Shown: positions 46,083 to 54,139 of the stretch, piece by piece
Numbering within the stretch: the stretch's first letter is position 1
How the letters are laid out: each line of letters opens with the position of its first letter
NCBI RefSeq assembly: GCF_000250675.2
Contig: NC_018681.1
Coordinates: 8,990,001 to 9,054,000, forward strand
Reading direction: 5' to 3'
DNA: 64,000 bases
DNA from: Nocardia brasiliensis ATCC 700358
Lineage (GTDB): Bacteria; Actinomycetota; Actinomycetes; Mycobacteriales; Mycobacteriaceae
Notes under the pieces: generated by a model
What the model saw: the letters and a program-made list of their open reading frames with translations, nothing else
Told to the model about the DNA's origin: nothing
Databases searched by the model: none
Made by a program: the position numbers and the translations under genes

Positions 46083-47408
46083 ATGCTCCTGCCACGTATA
46101 GGTCATCTCCGATCAGCTGCGCGACAGACCCGGGTCCGAAAATCAGTGATCGCCGCTTCGGCGGCGATACTGCTGTTCGGACCGACGGCAGTAGCGTCTG
46201 CACAACCCGATCCCGCGCCGAATCTGCCCGCAGAGCTCGTCAGCGCGATCGCCCGTGATCTGAAGATCTCGCCGGAGGAGTACCTGCACCGCGCCGACGT
46301 GGCCCAGCAGGTCGCCGCGTTCGCCACCACCGCCCAGCGGCAGTACCCCGCCGTGTTCGGCGGCTCGTGGCTCGACGAGGGCGGCAAGGCGGTCGTGGCG
46401 CTGGCGCAGGGGCCGGGTGCCGACGAAGCCCGAAAGGCCGCGCAGTCAGCCGGTTTCGAGGTGCGCAACGTGGCCAAGAGCGAGACCGCGCTGCGTGGCG
46501 AGAAGAGCGCGTTCGAGCGGTGGCTGGAGGGCCAGCCCGAGGCGGTCTCCTCGCTGGTGCGCGGCGTCGTGGTCGACACCGTCAACAACAGCATCGCGGT
46601 GCGCGTCGACAAGATCGGCCTGCCGATGCCGAACTTCATCGATCCGTCCCGGGTCATCGTGATGGCCCCGCCGGTGGCCGGTGAGCAGGCGACGCTGCCG
46701 CAGGCGAGCGAAATCGCCGGTGCCGGAACCGGTGTGCTGGCCGGCGGCGACGGCTACGCCTCGGTCGCGGGCCGCACCTCGCTGCGCTGCTCGCTCGGCT
46801 TCAACGGCACCGACCGCAACGGCAACATCGTGAATGTCACGGCGGGCCACTGCAACCCGGATCTGCCGTCGGCGGGCAACGACAACGCCGCGCGGATCCA
46901 CGAGCTCAACGGCGACCGGCTCGGCACCGAGCTCGGCCGGTTCCAGAAGTCGGTGCTCGGCGAGCAGGACTACTCGATCGTGCGGATCGCCGACCAGTCC
47001 CGGGATCGCTTCAGCAACAACGAGGTCCGGGTGCCCGGTGCCGCGTCCATCCGGATCGAAGGCGTCGCGACCCCGGTCGTCGGCGCGCCGGTCTGCAAGT
47101 CCGGTTCGCGGACCGGCTTCAGCTGCGGCGTGGTGAACGCGGTCGACCAGACCGTGCAGGTGGGCGAGCGCGAACTGACCCAGGCGTTCTCGGCCAACAT
47201 CTGCGCGCTGCCCGGCGACAGCGGCGGCCCGATCGTGACCGGCCGTCTGGCGCTCGGCATCTCCAGCGCGTCGTCGGTGGCCGACTACCCGATCTGCGAG
47301 ATCCCCAACCTGATCGGCGCCCTCACCGGCAACGCACCGCAGCTGTTCGCGCAGCCGGTGCACGTGGTGCTCTCGGACAACCCCGGTCTGAAGCTGCGCA
47401 CCAACTAG
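46083..47408 (+). CDS. Secreted S1 family serine protease, second copy
   Basis: A 441-residue paralogue of the preceding gene with signal peptide (cleavage near residue 40, ASAQP) and pro-domain with LPAELVSAIARDLKISPEEYL. The protease domain has catalytic His256 (TAGHCNP), Asp296 (QDYSIV) and Ser380 (GDSGGPIV). Disulfide pairs Cys236-257, 338-348 and 374-405 match the first enzyme. The mature domain is somewhat longer at 260-285. A -10 element directly upstream suggests its own leaderless transcript in addition to any read-through. A strong terminator follows. Confidence 0.9.
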   Translation: MLLPRIGHLRSAARQTRVRKSVIAASAAILLFGPTAVASAQPDPAPNLPAELVSAIARDLKISPEEYLHRADVAQQVAAFATTAQRQYPAVFGGSWLDEGGKAVVALAQGPGADEARKAAQSAGFEVRNVAKSETALRGEKSAFERWLEGQPEAVSSLVRGVVVDTVNNSIAVRVDKIGLPMPNFIDPSRVIVMAPPVAGEQATLPQASEIAGAGTGVLAGGDGYASVAGRTSLRCSLGFNGTDRNGNIVNVTAGHCNPDLPSAGNDNAARIHELNGDRLGTELGRFQKSVLGEQDYSIVRIADQSRDRFSNNEVRVPGAASIRIEGVATPVVGAPVCKSGSRTGFSCGVVNAVDQTVQVGERELTQAFSANICALPGDSGGPIVTGRLALGISSASSVADYPICEIPNLIGALTGNAPQLFAQPVHVVLSDNPGLKLRTN

Positions 47409-47419
47409 TTTTCCCGGCG

Positions 47420-47453
47420 AAAAGGCCGGCCGCGTTCGCGCGGCCGGCCTTTT
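47420..47453 (+). terminator. Intrinsic terminator after the protease genes
   Basis: A perfect 15-bp stem (47420-47434 / 47439-47453) closes on a TTCG loop. The outer A4/T4 pairs form the T-tract on the plus strand. It lies 11 bases after the stop. Confidence 0.9.
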
Positions 47454-47546
47454 CGCTGTCCCGGGCACCTTTCCACTGGCCTTGCGGACCCGTTCCGGCG
47501 GCGAAGGCGGTGCTGTCCCCGGCACCGTTGCGGCATCCTGGACTGC

Positions 47547-48452
47547 ATGTGTTTGGTGTTGATCGGCTGGCGTGCCCATCCGGAGTATCGGTTGATCGTC
47601 GCGGCCAACCGGGACGAGTTCTATACCCGGCCGACCGAGTCCATGCGCTGGTGGCCGGAGCTGCCCGGCCTGCTCGCGGGCCGCGACCTCGGCGCGAAGA
47701 ACAAGTCCGCAGGCGATCCGCCCGGCACCTGGCTCGGCTTCGGTGTCGCCGCGCCGGATCAGCAGGAACCGCTGCGCCCCAACCGATTCGCGACGGTGAC
47801 CAACGTGCGCAACCCGAAGAATGAGCGCGCCGACGCTCGTTCCCGCGGCGCGCTGCTGATGGATTTCCTGCGAGGCTCGGCGCAGCCGCGCGCCGGCGCC
47901 GACTTTCCCGGCCCGGAGAAGTACGTCCTCGACGTCGCGGCCGCGCCCGACGACTACAACGGCTACAACCTGGTGGTGTCGGACCTGGACGCGCTGTGGT
48001 GGCATTCGAACCGCAGCGCCGCGCCGCCGCAGGAACTCACGCCCGGCTTCCACGGCCTCTCCAACGCCCCGTTCGTCAGCTCGGTAGGGCCGAACCCACA
48101 GGATATGGATTTGACCGCCCCACAGCCCATCTGGCCCAAAGTACGCAGCGGCGTAGCCGACCTGCGGGCCGTGGTCTCGTCCGAACCCGGCGCGATGGAC
48201 CGCTACTTCGCGGTGCTCGCGGACCGCACGCGCGCCACGGACGCGGAACTGCCGGACACCGGCGTGCCCAAGCGGATGGAGCGCAGGCTGTCGTCCCGGT
48301 TCATCGCCGACGGCGTGCACGGCACCCGCGCGAGCACGGTGCTGCTGGTGCGGGAGGACGGTTCGTTCGAGATGGCGGAGCGGACCTTCGGGCGGTTCGG
48401 GCGGCCCAAGGGCACGGTGTCGTTGCGCGGCACGCTGGAATTGCCCGCCTGA
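47547..48452 (+). CDS. NRDE (TANGO2) family protein
   Basis: A 301-residue protein of the NRDE/TANGO2 family, beginning MCLVLIGWRAHPEYRLIVAANRDEF with the defining Asn-Arg-Asp-Glu at about 23-26. Other family segments are LLAGRDLGAKNKSAGDPPGTWLGFG, ATVTNVRNP and the late STVLLVRED. Members are implicated in acyl-CoA or heme handling in eukaryotes but the bacterial role is unsettled. No signal peptide is present. No ribosome site is obvious upstream. Confidence 0.9.
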   Translation: MCLVLIGWRAHPEYRLIVAANRDEFYTRPTESMRWWPELPGLLAGRDLGAKNKSAGDPPGTWLGFGVAAPDQQEPLRPNRFATVTNVRNPKNERADARSRGALLMDFLRGSAQPRAGADFPGPEKYVLDVAAAPDDYNGYNLVVSDLDALWWHSNRSAAPPQELTPGFHGLSNAPFVSSVGPNPQDMDLTAPQPIWPKVRSGVADLRAVVSSEPGAMDRYFAVLADRTRATDAELPDTGVPKRMERRLSSRFIADGVHGTRASTVLLVREDGSFEMAERTFGRFGRPKGTVSLRGTLELPA

Positions 48453-48458
48453 AACGAC

Positions 48459-48496
48459 GACTCGGCCCGCCCTCCGAAGAGAGCGGGCCGAGTCGA
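48459..48496. terminator. Bidirectional hairpin between convergent genes
   Basis: A 13-bp perfect stem (48459-48471 / 48484-48496) with a 12-base loop separates two convergent stop codons. It lacks a T-tract on either side. Confidence 0.65.
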
Positions 48497-48511
48497 TGGA
48501 ACCGAAAGAAC

Positions 48512-49231
48512 TTACTTCACCGGCTGCGGCTTGTCCGCCCACTGGGTGGTGCCGTCCGGCGCCTGAATGGTGTTGATCAGCTCGAGGCCCGCGGCGACCA
48601 GCGCCGGGCCACCGACGATGATGGTGCCCAGGATGCCGCCGATACCGGCGCCCACCGGGATGCCGAGCAGGCCGCCGACACCGAAGATCGGCAGGCCGAG
48701 GAAGAAGCCGACGACGGCGCCGATCGCGGTGCCGATGAAGCCACCGATCGCGGTCGCGATGCCGAACTTGCTGGCGAACTCGTTCTGCGCCCGCTGGTTC
48801 TCGATCGGCGAGGCGATGTCCTGCGCCACGGACGGGCGGGCGGCCACCGGCTTGCCGGAGACGACGAGGCCCTCGGGCTTCTGCGGGGTGATCTCGAGGA
48901 CGGTGCCGTCCTTCTTCACCTCGGTCTTGACCGGGACGAGGGTGCCGTCGACGTCGACCTCGAGCGGGAACGAAACGAGGGTGTTGCCCTGACCGTCACG
49001 CACGTTGGCAACACTGAGCTTGGGATCTTCGGCGGTCGCTCCGTTCTCCTCGGTAACCGAGAAGGTGCCCCCCTTGAGCGACGCGACAACCGTCTTGTCG
49101 ACCAGCTTGACGGAGTAGTTGATGCCGGAGTCGGCCGGTGCGGCGACAGGCTCGGCATGCGCGGTCCCGAGACCGATGGTCATCGCGCCGATGACCAACG
49201 CGGCACCCGCGGTGGTTCTGCGGAGGTTCAT
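48512..49231 (-). CDS. Secreted protein with glycine-zipper membrane segments
   Basis: A 239-residue exported protein. The signal peptide (1-26) ends AHAEP. A beta-rich domain has SGINYSVKLVDKTVVASLKGG and LEVDVDGTLVPVKTEV at about 35-110. Residues 140-210 are strongly hydrophobic and glycine-rich with FGIATAIGGFIGTAIGAVVG and GLLGIPVGAGIGGILG, a glycine-zipper pattern seen in envelope-associated proteins. Proteins of this type are common in Nocardia and relatives, with no known function. It is transcribed away from etfD. Confidence 0.72.
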   Translation of the reverse strand: MNLRRTTAGAALVIGAMTIGLGTAHAEPVAAPADSGINYSVKLVDKTVVASLKGGTFSVTEENGATAEDPKLSVANVRDGQGNTLVSFPLEVDVDGTLVPVKTEVKKDGTVLEITPQKPEGLVVSGKPVAARPSVAQDIASPIENQRAQNEFASKFGIATAIGGFIGTAIGAVVGFFLGLPIFGVGGLLGIPVGAGIGGILGTIIVGGPALVAAGLELINTIQAPDGTTQWADKPQPVK

Positions 49232-49685
49232 TCAGTTTCCAATCCATCATCAGGTCGTCTACCGGCCGGTCTGCGTCACGCGAGAGCTCTTCATCAAATC
49301 CGGGCGGTCGCCCCGGATCCTCCCCGAGCAGTGCGGAGACGGGCACAGCAGACAGAACGTCGTGAGCGTAATCGAACGGCCGCTCAGATGCGAGATGCAT
49401 TACGCGCCTTGCGGACTAAGCCTGACCTTAGCGACAGAACCGATTCGCTCGACGTTTACGGTGGTGATCACCCGAACGTGCAGTTGGATTGGCAACCCTT
49501 TTGTGACGTTCATCACAGGTAAATTCTGCGTCAAGCCCCAGGAAGATGGGGCATAGCTCAGGTGCTGATCGTACGGTAGACAGTGGTTGTTACCGGTGGG
49601 TAACTTACCGCCGGTTAGGATACGAGCCAACCGGGGCGGCCGAACTGCCCCCGCTCGTGTTGCCTCTCTAGAGAAAGGTCGCGAC
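49232..49685. promoter_or_regulatory. Divergent region between the secreted protein gene and etfD
   Basis: A 454-base gap holding two promoters. The AAAGG site before etfD is visible. ACTAAGCCTGACCTTAG near 49420 weakly resembles an iron box but matches about half of the consensus only. No gene is supported. Confidence 0.5.
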
Positions 49686-52600
49686 ATGAATGCCCTGACA
49701 GTGACGCTGGGCACGATTGGGACGGCGCTCAGCCTATTGTGTTGGGCCTCGTTCGTCGGCGGCGTTCGAAACATCGCGCGCACCATCATGATCGGCCAGA
49801 GCGCGCCGGACCGCTGGCGACCGTTCTTCCCCCGCTTCAAGACGATGATCGTGGAATTCCTGGCGCACACGCGCATGGTGAAGTTCCGCACCGTCGGCTG
49901 GGCCCACTGGCTGGTGATGATCGGCTTCCTGGCCGGGTTCATCCTCTTCTTCGAGGCCTACGGGCAGACCTTCGATCCCGAATTCCACTGGCCGATCATC
50001 GGCAACTGGGCGATCTACCACCTGGCCGACGAGATCCTCGGCATCGGCACCGTGATCGGCATCCTGGTGCTGATCGTGATCCGCCAGCTGAACCACCCGC
50101 GCCTGCCCGAGCGGCTGTCCCGGTTCAGCGGTTCGCGGTTCGGTCCCGCCTACATCATCGAGACCATCGTGCTCATCGAGGGCCTCGGCATGGTGCTGGT
50201 CAAGGCGGGCAAGATCGCCGTCTACGGCCACTCGAACCCGTGGACCGACTTCTTCACCATGCAGGTCGCCAAGCTGCTGCCGGCCAACGCGACGATGGTC
50301 GCGCTGTTCGCGTTCGTGAAACTGATGTCGGGCAGCACCTTCCTGTTCCTGGTCGGCCGCAACCTCAACTGGGGCGTGGCGTGGCACCGCTTCTCGGCGT
50401 TCCCGAACATCTACTTCAAGCGTGAGGACGACGGCGGTGTCGCGCTCGGCGCGGTCAAGCCGATGATGTCCAAGGGCAAGCCGATCGACATGGAGACCGC
50501 CGACCCGGACAACGACACGTTCGGCGCGGGCCGGATCGAGGACTTCTCCTGGAAGGGCTGGCTCGACTTCACCACCTGCACCGAGTGCGGCCGCTGCCAG
50601 TCGCAGTGCCCGGCCTGGAACACGGGTAAGCCGTTGTCGCCCAAGCTGCTGATCATGTCGCTGCGCGATCACGGTTACGCCAAGGCGCCGTACCTGCTGG
50701 CCGGTGGCCGCAAGGACATGGGCGGCGACGAGGTCGGCCTGGTCGACGCCGAAGGCGCGCCGAACGAGGCCGCGCTGGCGAAGATCTCCGACGCGGCGAA
50801 GGCGGAGGCGGAACGCCCGCTGGTCGGCGAGCTCGAGGCCAACGGCATCATCGACCCCGAAGTGCTGTGGTCGTGCACCACCTGCGGTGCGTGCGTCGAG
50901 CAGTGCCCGGTGGATATCGAACACGTCGACCACATCATCGACATGCGCCGCTACCAGGTGCTCATCGAATCGGAGTTCCCGTCCGAGCTCGCAGGCCTGT
51001 TCAAGAACCTGGAGAACAAGGGCAACCCCTGGGGCCAGAACTCCAAGGACCGGCTCAACTGGATCAACGAGCTGGACTTCCAGATCCCGGTCTTCGGCCA
51101 GGACGCGGACAGCTTCGACGGGTACGACTACCTGTTCTGGGTCGGTTGCGCGGGCGCCTACGAAGACCGCGCGAAGAAGACCACCAAGGCGGTCGCCGAA
51201 CTGCTCGCCACCGCGGGCGTCAAGTTCATGGTGCTCGGCGCCGACGAGACCTGCACCGGTGACTCGGCCCGCCGCGCGGGCAACGAGTTCCTGTTCCAGC
51301 AGTTGGCCGCGCAGAACATCGAACTGCTCAACTCGGTGTTCGAGGGCGTCGAACAGCAGAAAAAGAAGATCGTCGTCACCTGTGCGCACTGCTTCAACGC
51401 GCTCAACAACGAGTACCCGCAGGTGGGTGGCACCTACGAGGTGGTGCACCACACCCAGCTGCTGAACCGCCTGGTGCGGCAGAAGCAGCTGATCCCGGTC
51501 GCCTCGGTGTCGCAGAACGTCACCTACCACGACCCCTGCTACCTGGGCAGGCACAACAAGGTCTACAACGCGCCGCGCGAACTGATGGAAGCCTCCGGTT
51601 CCACGCTGGTCGAAATGCCGCGCCACGGCGAACGTTCCATGTGCTGTGGCGCCGGTGGCGCGCGCATGTGGATGGAAGAGCAGCTCGGCAAGCGGATCAA
51701 CGTCGACCGCGTGGACGAAGGCCTCAACACCCTCACCGGCGCCGGTGGCGCGACGCCGGGCAAGATCGCGACCGGCTGCCCGTTCTGCCGCGTCATGCTC
51801 ACCGACGGCGTCACCGCCCGGCAAGAAAAGGGTGAAGGCGAAGGGGTCGAGGTCGTCGACGTCGCCCAGCTCATGCTCGACGCCATCGACCGGGTCGACC
51901 CGGCCCGGCTCACCGAGAACCTCACCGTCGTGCAGGAGCCGAAAGCGCCTGCGGTGGAAGAGGTCGCCGAGCCCGAACCCGAACCGGAGCAGCAGGCCCC
52001 GGCCGCCAAGGCCGCGCCGACCGGCGGCGGACTCGCGATGAAGGGCCCGGCGAAGGCACCCGGCGGCGGCCTCGGCATGAAGGGCGCGGCCAAGGCGCCC
52101 GGAGCCAAGGCCGAGGAGACCGCCGCGGAAGCGGCACCGCCGGTCAAGGGCCTGGCCATGAAGGGCCCCGCCAAGAAACCGGGTGGACTCGGCATGAAGG
52201 GCGCGGCCAAGGCGCCGGGCGCGAAAGCCGAACCCGCGGCGGAAGAGTCGGCCGCGGAGACCGCCGCACCGCCGGTCAAGGGTCTCGCCATGAAGGGCCC
52301 CGCCAAGAAGCCCGGCGGACTCGGCATGAAGGGCGCGGCCAAGGCGCCGGGCGCGAAGGCACCGGCCGCGGAATCCGCTCCCACCGAATCCGCCCCTGCC
52401 GAATCCGCATCCGCCACCGAGTCCGCCGCACCGGCTCCCGCGCCGAAGCCGGTCAAGGGACTCGGCATGAAGGGTGCCGCCAAAGCACCGGGCGCCAAAG
52501 CACCGGGCGCCAAAGCACCGGGCGCGAAGGCACCGGCCGCACCCGCGCCCGCTCCGGCGGCCGAGTCCCCGGCCACCCCGGAAACGCCCGCAGCCGAACC

Positions 52601-52889
52601 GGTTTCGGAACCCACCGAAACCAAGCCGACCATCCCCGCCAAGGGTTTGGCCATGAAGTCCGGCTTCAAGCGCCCCGGCCCCAAGACCCCCGGCACCCCC
52701 GCGACCCCGGCCAACCCGGCACCCCCGGCCGACCCCGAACCCGTCGCGGAATCCCCCGCCGAGGACCCCACCCCCGAGCCGCCCCAGCCCACCAACGGCA
52801 CCGGCAACGGCGAAGCCACACCCCCCACCGCCAAACCAGGCGGCCTCGGCTTCAAGTCCGGCGCCAAGGCCCCGGGACGCAAGAACTGA
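49686..52889 (+). CDS. etfD: Membrane iron-sulfur oxidoreductase EtfD with a long repetitive tail
   Basis: A 1067-residue membrane protein like M. tuberculosis Rv0338c (EtfD), needed to take electrons from ETF during fatty acid oxidation and pass them to the quinone pool. About six membrane helices (1-250) of the cytochrome-b/NarI-like type come first. Two 4Fe-4S clusters follow, CTECGRCQSQCP (from about 298) and CTTCGACVEQCP (from about 397). Two CCG domains, with HDPCYLGRH and CCGAGGARMW (about 653), belong to the HdrD/GlpC type. The last 310 residues are a disordered Ala/Pro/Lys tail with nine GL(A/G)MKG-type units. The ATG at 49686 has AAAGG upstream. Acyl-CoA dehydrogenase genes 1.3 kb away fit this role. 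Confidence 0.93.
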   Translation: MNALTVTLGTIGTALSLLCWASFVGGVRNIARTIMIGQSAPDRWRPFFPRFKTMIVEFLAHTRMVKFRTVGWAHWLVMIGFLAGFILFFEAYGQTFDPEFHWPIIGNWAIYHLADEILGIGTVIGILVLIVIRQLNHPRLPERLSRFSGSRFGPAYIIETIVLIEGLGMVLVKAGKIAVYGHSNPWTDFFTMQVAKLLPANATMVALFAFVKLMSGSTFLFLVGRNLNWGVAWHRFSAFPNIYFKREDDGGVALGAVKPMMSKGKPIDMETADPDNDTFGAGRIEDFSWKGWLDFTTCTECGRCQSQCPAWNTGKPLSPKLLIMSLRDHGYAKAPYLLAGGRKDMGGDEVGLVDAEGAPNEAALAKISDAAKAEAERPLVGELEANGIIDPEVLWSCTTCGACVEQCPVDIEHVDHIIDMRRYQVLIESEFPSELAGLFKNLENKGNPWGQNSKDRLNWINELDFQIPVFGQDADSFDGYDYLFWVGCAGAYEDRAKKTTKAVAELLATAGVKFMVLGADETCTGDSARRAGNEFLFQQLAAQNIELLNSVFEGVEQQKKKIVVTCAHCFNALNNEYPQVGGTYEVVHHTQLLNRLVRQKQLIPVASVSQNVTYHDPCYLGRHNKVYNAPRELMEASGSTLVEMPRHGERSMCCGAGGARMWMEEQLGKRINVDRVDEGLNTLTGAGGATPGKIATGCPFCRVMLTDGVTARQEKGEGEGVEVVDVAQLMLDAIDRVDPARLTENLTVVQEPKAPAVEEVAEPEPEPEQQAPAAKAAPTGGGLAMKGPAKAPGGGLGMKGAAKAPGAKAEETAAEAAPPVKGLAMKGPAKKPGGLGMKGAAKAPGAKAEPAAEESAAETAAPPVKGLAMKGPAKKPGGLGMKGAAKAPGAKAPAAESAPTESAPAESASATESAAPAPAPKPVKGLGMKGAAKAPGAKAPGAKAPGAKAPAAPAPAPAAESPATPETPAAEPVSEPTETKPTIPAKGLAMKSGFKRPGPKTPGTPATPANPAPPADPEPVAESPAEDPTPEPPQPTNGTGNGEATPPTAKPGGLGFKSGAKAPGRKN
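52482..52541 (+). repeat. Four 15-base tandem repeats in the etfD tail
   Basis: Units AAAGCACCGGGCGCC start at 52482, 52497 and 52512, with a diverged fourth at 52527, encoding KAPGA repeats. Longer repeats of the GLAMKG and GLGMKG blocks span about 52030-52700. Confidence 0.88.
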
Positions 52890-52905
52890 ACAACTGAACA
52901 ACAAG

Positions 52906-52945
52906 ATCGGCCCGGACGTGCATCACGTCCGGGCCGATTCTTTTT
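52906..52945 (+). terminator. Intrinsic terminator of etfD
   Basis: A perfect 15-bp stem (52906-52920 / 52924-52938) with a CAT loop is followed by TCTTTTT. This is the clearest factor-independent terminator in the window. Confidence 0.93.
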
Positions 52946-52979
52946 GGGATCCCGGCACGCGAGCGGTCCCGAATTCATC

Positions 52980-53016
52980 TTTCGAACGTTTCGAAATAGG
53001 TTACGATTTGTTCGAA
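52980..53016. promoter_or_regulatory. TTCGAA operator of the toxin-antitoxin-like pair
   Basis: TTTCGAA-CGT-TTCGAAA (52980-52996) is a perfect 17-base palindrome. A third TTCGAA at 53011-53016 abuts the ribosome site of the antitoxin gene. Binding of the antitoxin here would block both transcription and translation initiation. Confidence 0.65.
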
Positions 53017-53028
53017 GGAGGTGGCAGC

Positions 53029-53550
53029 ATGCCGTCCGAGGCCTCGAGCCAGCACACATACCTGCCCGAACCAGCCGAGGAGCTGGCCCCCGTGGTCAGT
53101 TTCCTGGCCGCGCACGAGGCGCGTCATGGCGACACGGTACGGCCGCGTTACCTGCTGGTCGGTGCCGACGAGCACGATCAAGTAGAGCTGCCGGAGTCCC
53201 TGCACCGCGTCCTGGTTCAAGTGGTGTCCGCGCTGCGCGACGGGAAGGCAGTGACGGTCGCGCCGCAAAGCATGACCCTGACCACCCAGCAAGCCGCGGA
53301 CTTGCTCGGCGTCAGCCGGCCGACCGTGGTCCGCTTGATCGATGCGAACAAGATCCCCGCGGAACGCGCCGGATCCCGGCGCAGGCTACTGCTCACCGAT
53401 GTCCTGGCTTATCGAGAACAGCGGCGTCACCGACAGTACGAAGCACTCGCCGCGACCGCGCTCGGCCTGGACGACGAAGAAGATCCGGCAGCGGTCCTGG
53501 CAGAGCTACGTGAGATCCGAAAGGAAGCTGCGCGAAAACGTCGCAGCTGA
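53029..53550 (+). CDS. Excisionase-type HTH protein, likely antitoxin
   Basis: A 173-residue DNA-binding protein. The MerR/excisionase-like helix-turn-helix is at 82-131 (LTTQQAADLLGVSRPTVVRLIDANKIPAERAG in parts). A charged helical carboxyl end (140-173) rich in Glu, Arg and Lys could wrap the toxin. The ATG at 53029 has a strong GAAGGAGG site. The stop overlaps the PIN-domain gene (TGATG), the usual coupling of antitoxin and toxin. The palindrome directly upstream suggests autoregulation. It is larger than VapB-type antitoxins, and antitoxin activity is inferred from context. Confidence 0.8.
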   Translation: MPSEASSQHTYLPEPAEELAPVVSFLAAHEARHGDTVRPRYLLVGADEHDQVELPESLHRVLVQVVSALRDGKAVTVAPQSMTLTTQQAADLLGVSRPTVVRLIDANKIPAERAGSRRRLLLTDVLAYREQRRHRQYEALAATALGLDDEEDPAAVLAELREIRKEAARKRRS

Positions 53551-54119
53551 TGTTCGGCGCCCTGCTCGACACCTGCGTACTGTGGCCGAGCCTGCAACGT
53601 GACTTCCTGCTCTCGCTGGCTGTGGAGAACCTCTATCGGCCACTCTGGAGCAGTCCGATCCTCGAGGAACTCGAACGACACGAAGCTCGTAAACTCGTTC
53701 GCCGTGGCCAAGATCCGAACACTGCACAGGCCACGGCGTCCAGGCTCGTCGCGAGGATGACGACGGCGTTCGACGACGCACTCATCTGCGGGTGGGAGCC
53801 GCTCGAGGGCTCGTTCGGGCTCCCCGACGTCGATGACGAGCACGTTGTGGCCGCGGCCGTGGTCGGCGCGGCGGGAGCGATCGTCACCGAGAATCGGCGC
53901 CACTTTCCGGGCGGCCTGCTACCCGCGGGACTGCAGGTGATCGGCGCCGCGGAATTCGCCGCGAATACCTGTGCCGTCGATCCGGCCCGTGCGCTGACTT
54001 CTCTACAGGGACTCTCGCGTCGGCACTGTAATCCCCCGCAGTCGGTCGAGGAGCTGCTCGAGGTCCTCTCGACGCGGTACGGGATGTATGAGGCGGTCGA
54101 ACTGATATCGAATGCGTAG
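53550..54119 (+). CDS. PIN-domain protein, likely toxin ribonuclease
   Basis: A 189-residue PIN-domain protein predicted to cut RNA. Acidic metal-binding residues are Asp7 (LLDTCVLWP), Glu39/Glu40 (PILEELE) and the Asp93-Asp95-Asp96 cluster in LPDVDDEHVVAAA, followed by VTENRRHFP. A carboxyl extension (130-189) of unknown role is longer than in VapC toxins. Its start overlaps the antitoxin-like gene. It sits between the etfD terminator and the acyl-CoA dehydrogenase genes as a self-contained module. Confidence 0.85.
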   Translation: MFGALLDTCVLWPSLQRDFLLSLAVENLYRPLWSSPILEELERHEARKLVRRGQDPNTAQATASRLVARMTTAFDDALICGWEPLEGSFGLPDVDDEHVVAAAVVGAAGAIVTENRRHFPGGLLPAGLQVIGAAEFAANTCAVDPARALTSLQGLSRRHCNPPQSVEELLEVLSTRYGMYEAVELISNA

Positions 54120-54139
54120 GTTCGACCGCCTGATTCGGC

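Noticed and set aside
49418..49440. Possible IdeR iron box before etfD
   Set aside because: Only about 11 of 19 positions match and the left half is poor.
52030..52700. Regular repeats that could suggest a CRISPR array
   Set aside because: They are in-frame coding repeats of the etfD tail with no unique spacers.
49734..52904. A 1056-codon open frame opposite etfD
   Set aside because: It is antisense to etfD and shows only Gly/Arg/Val-rich nonsense sequence.
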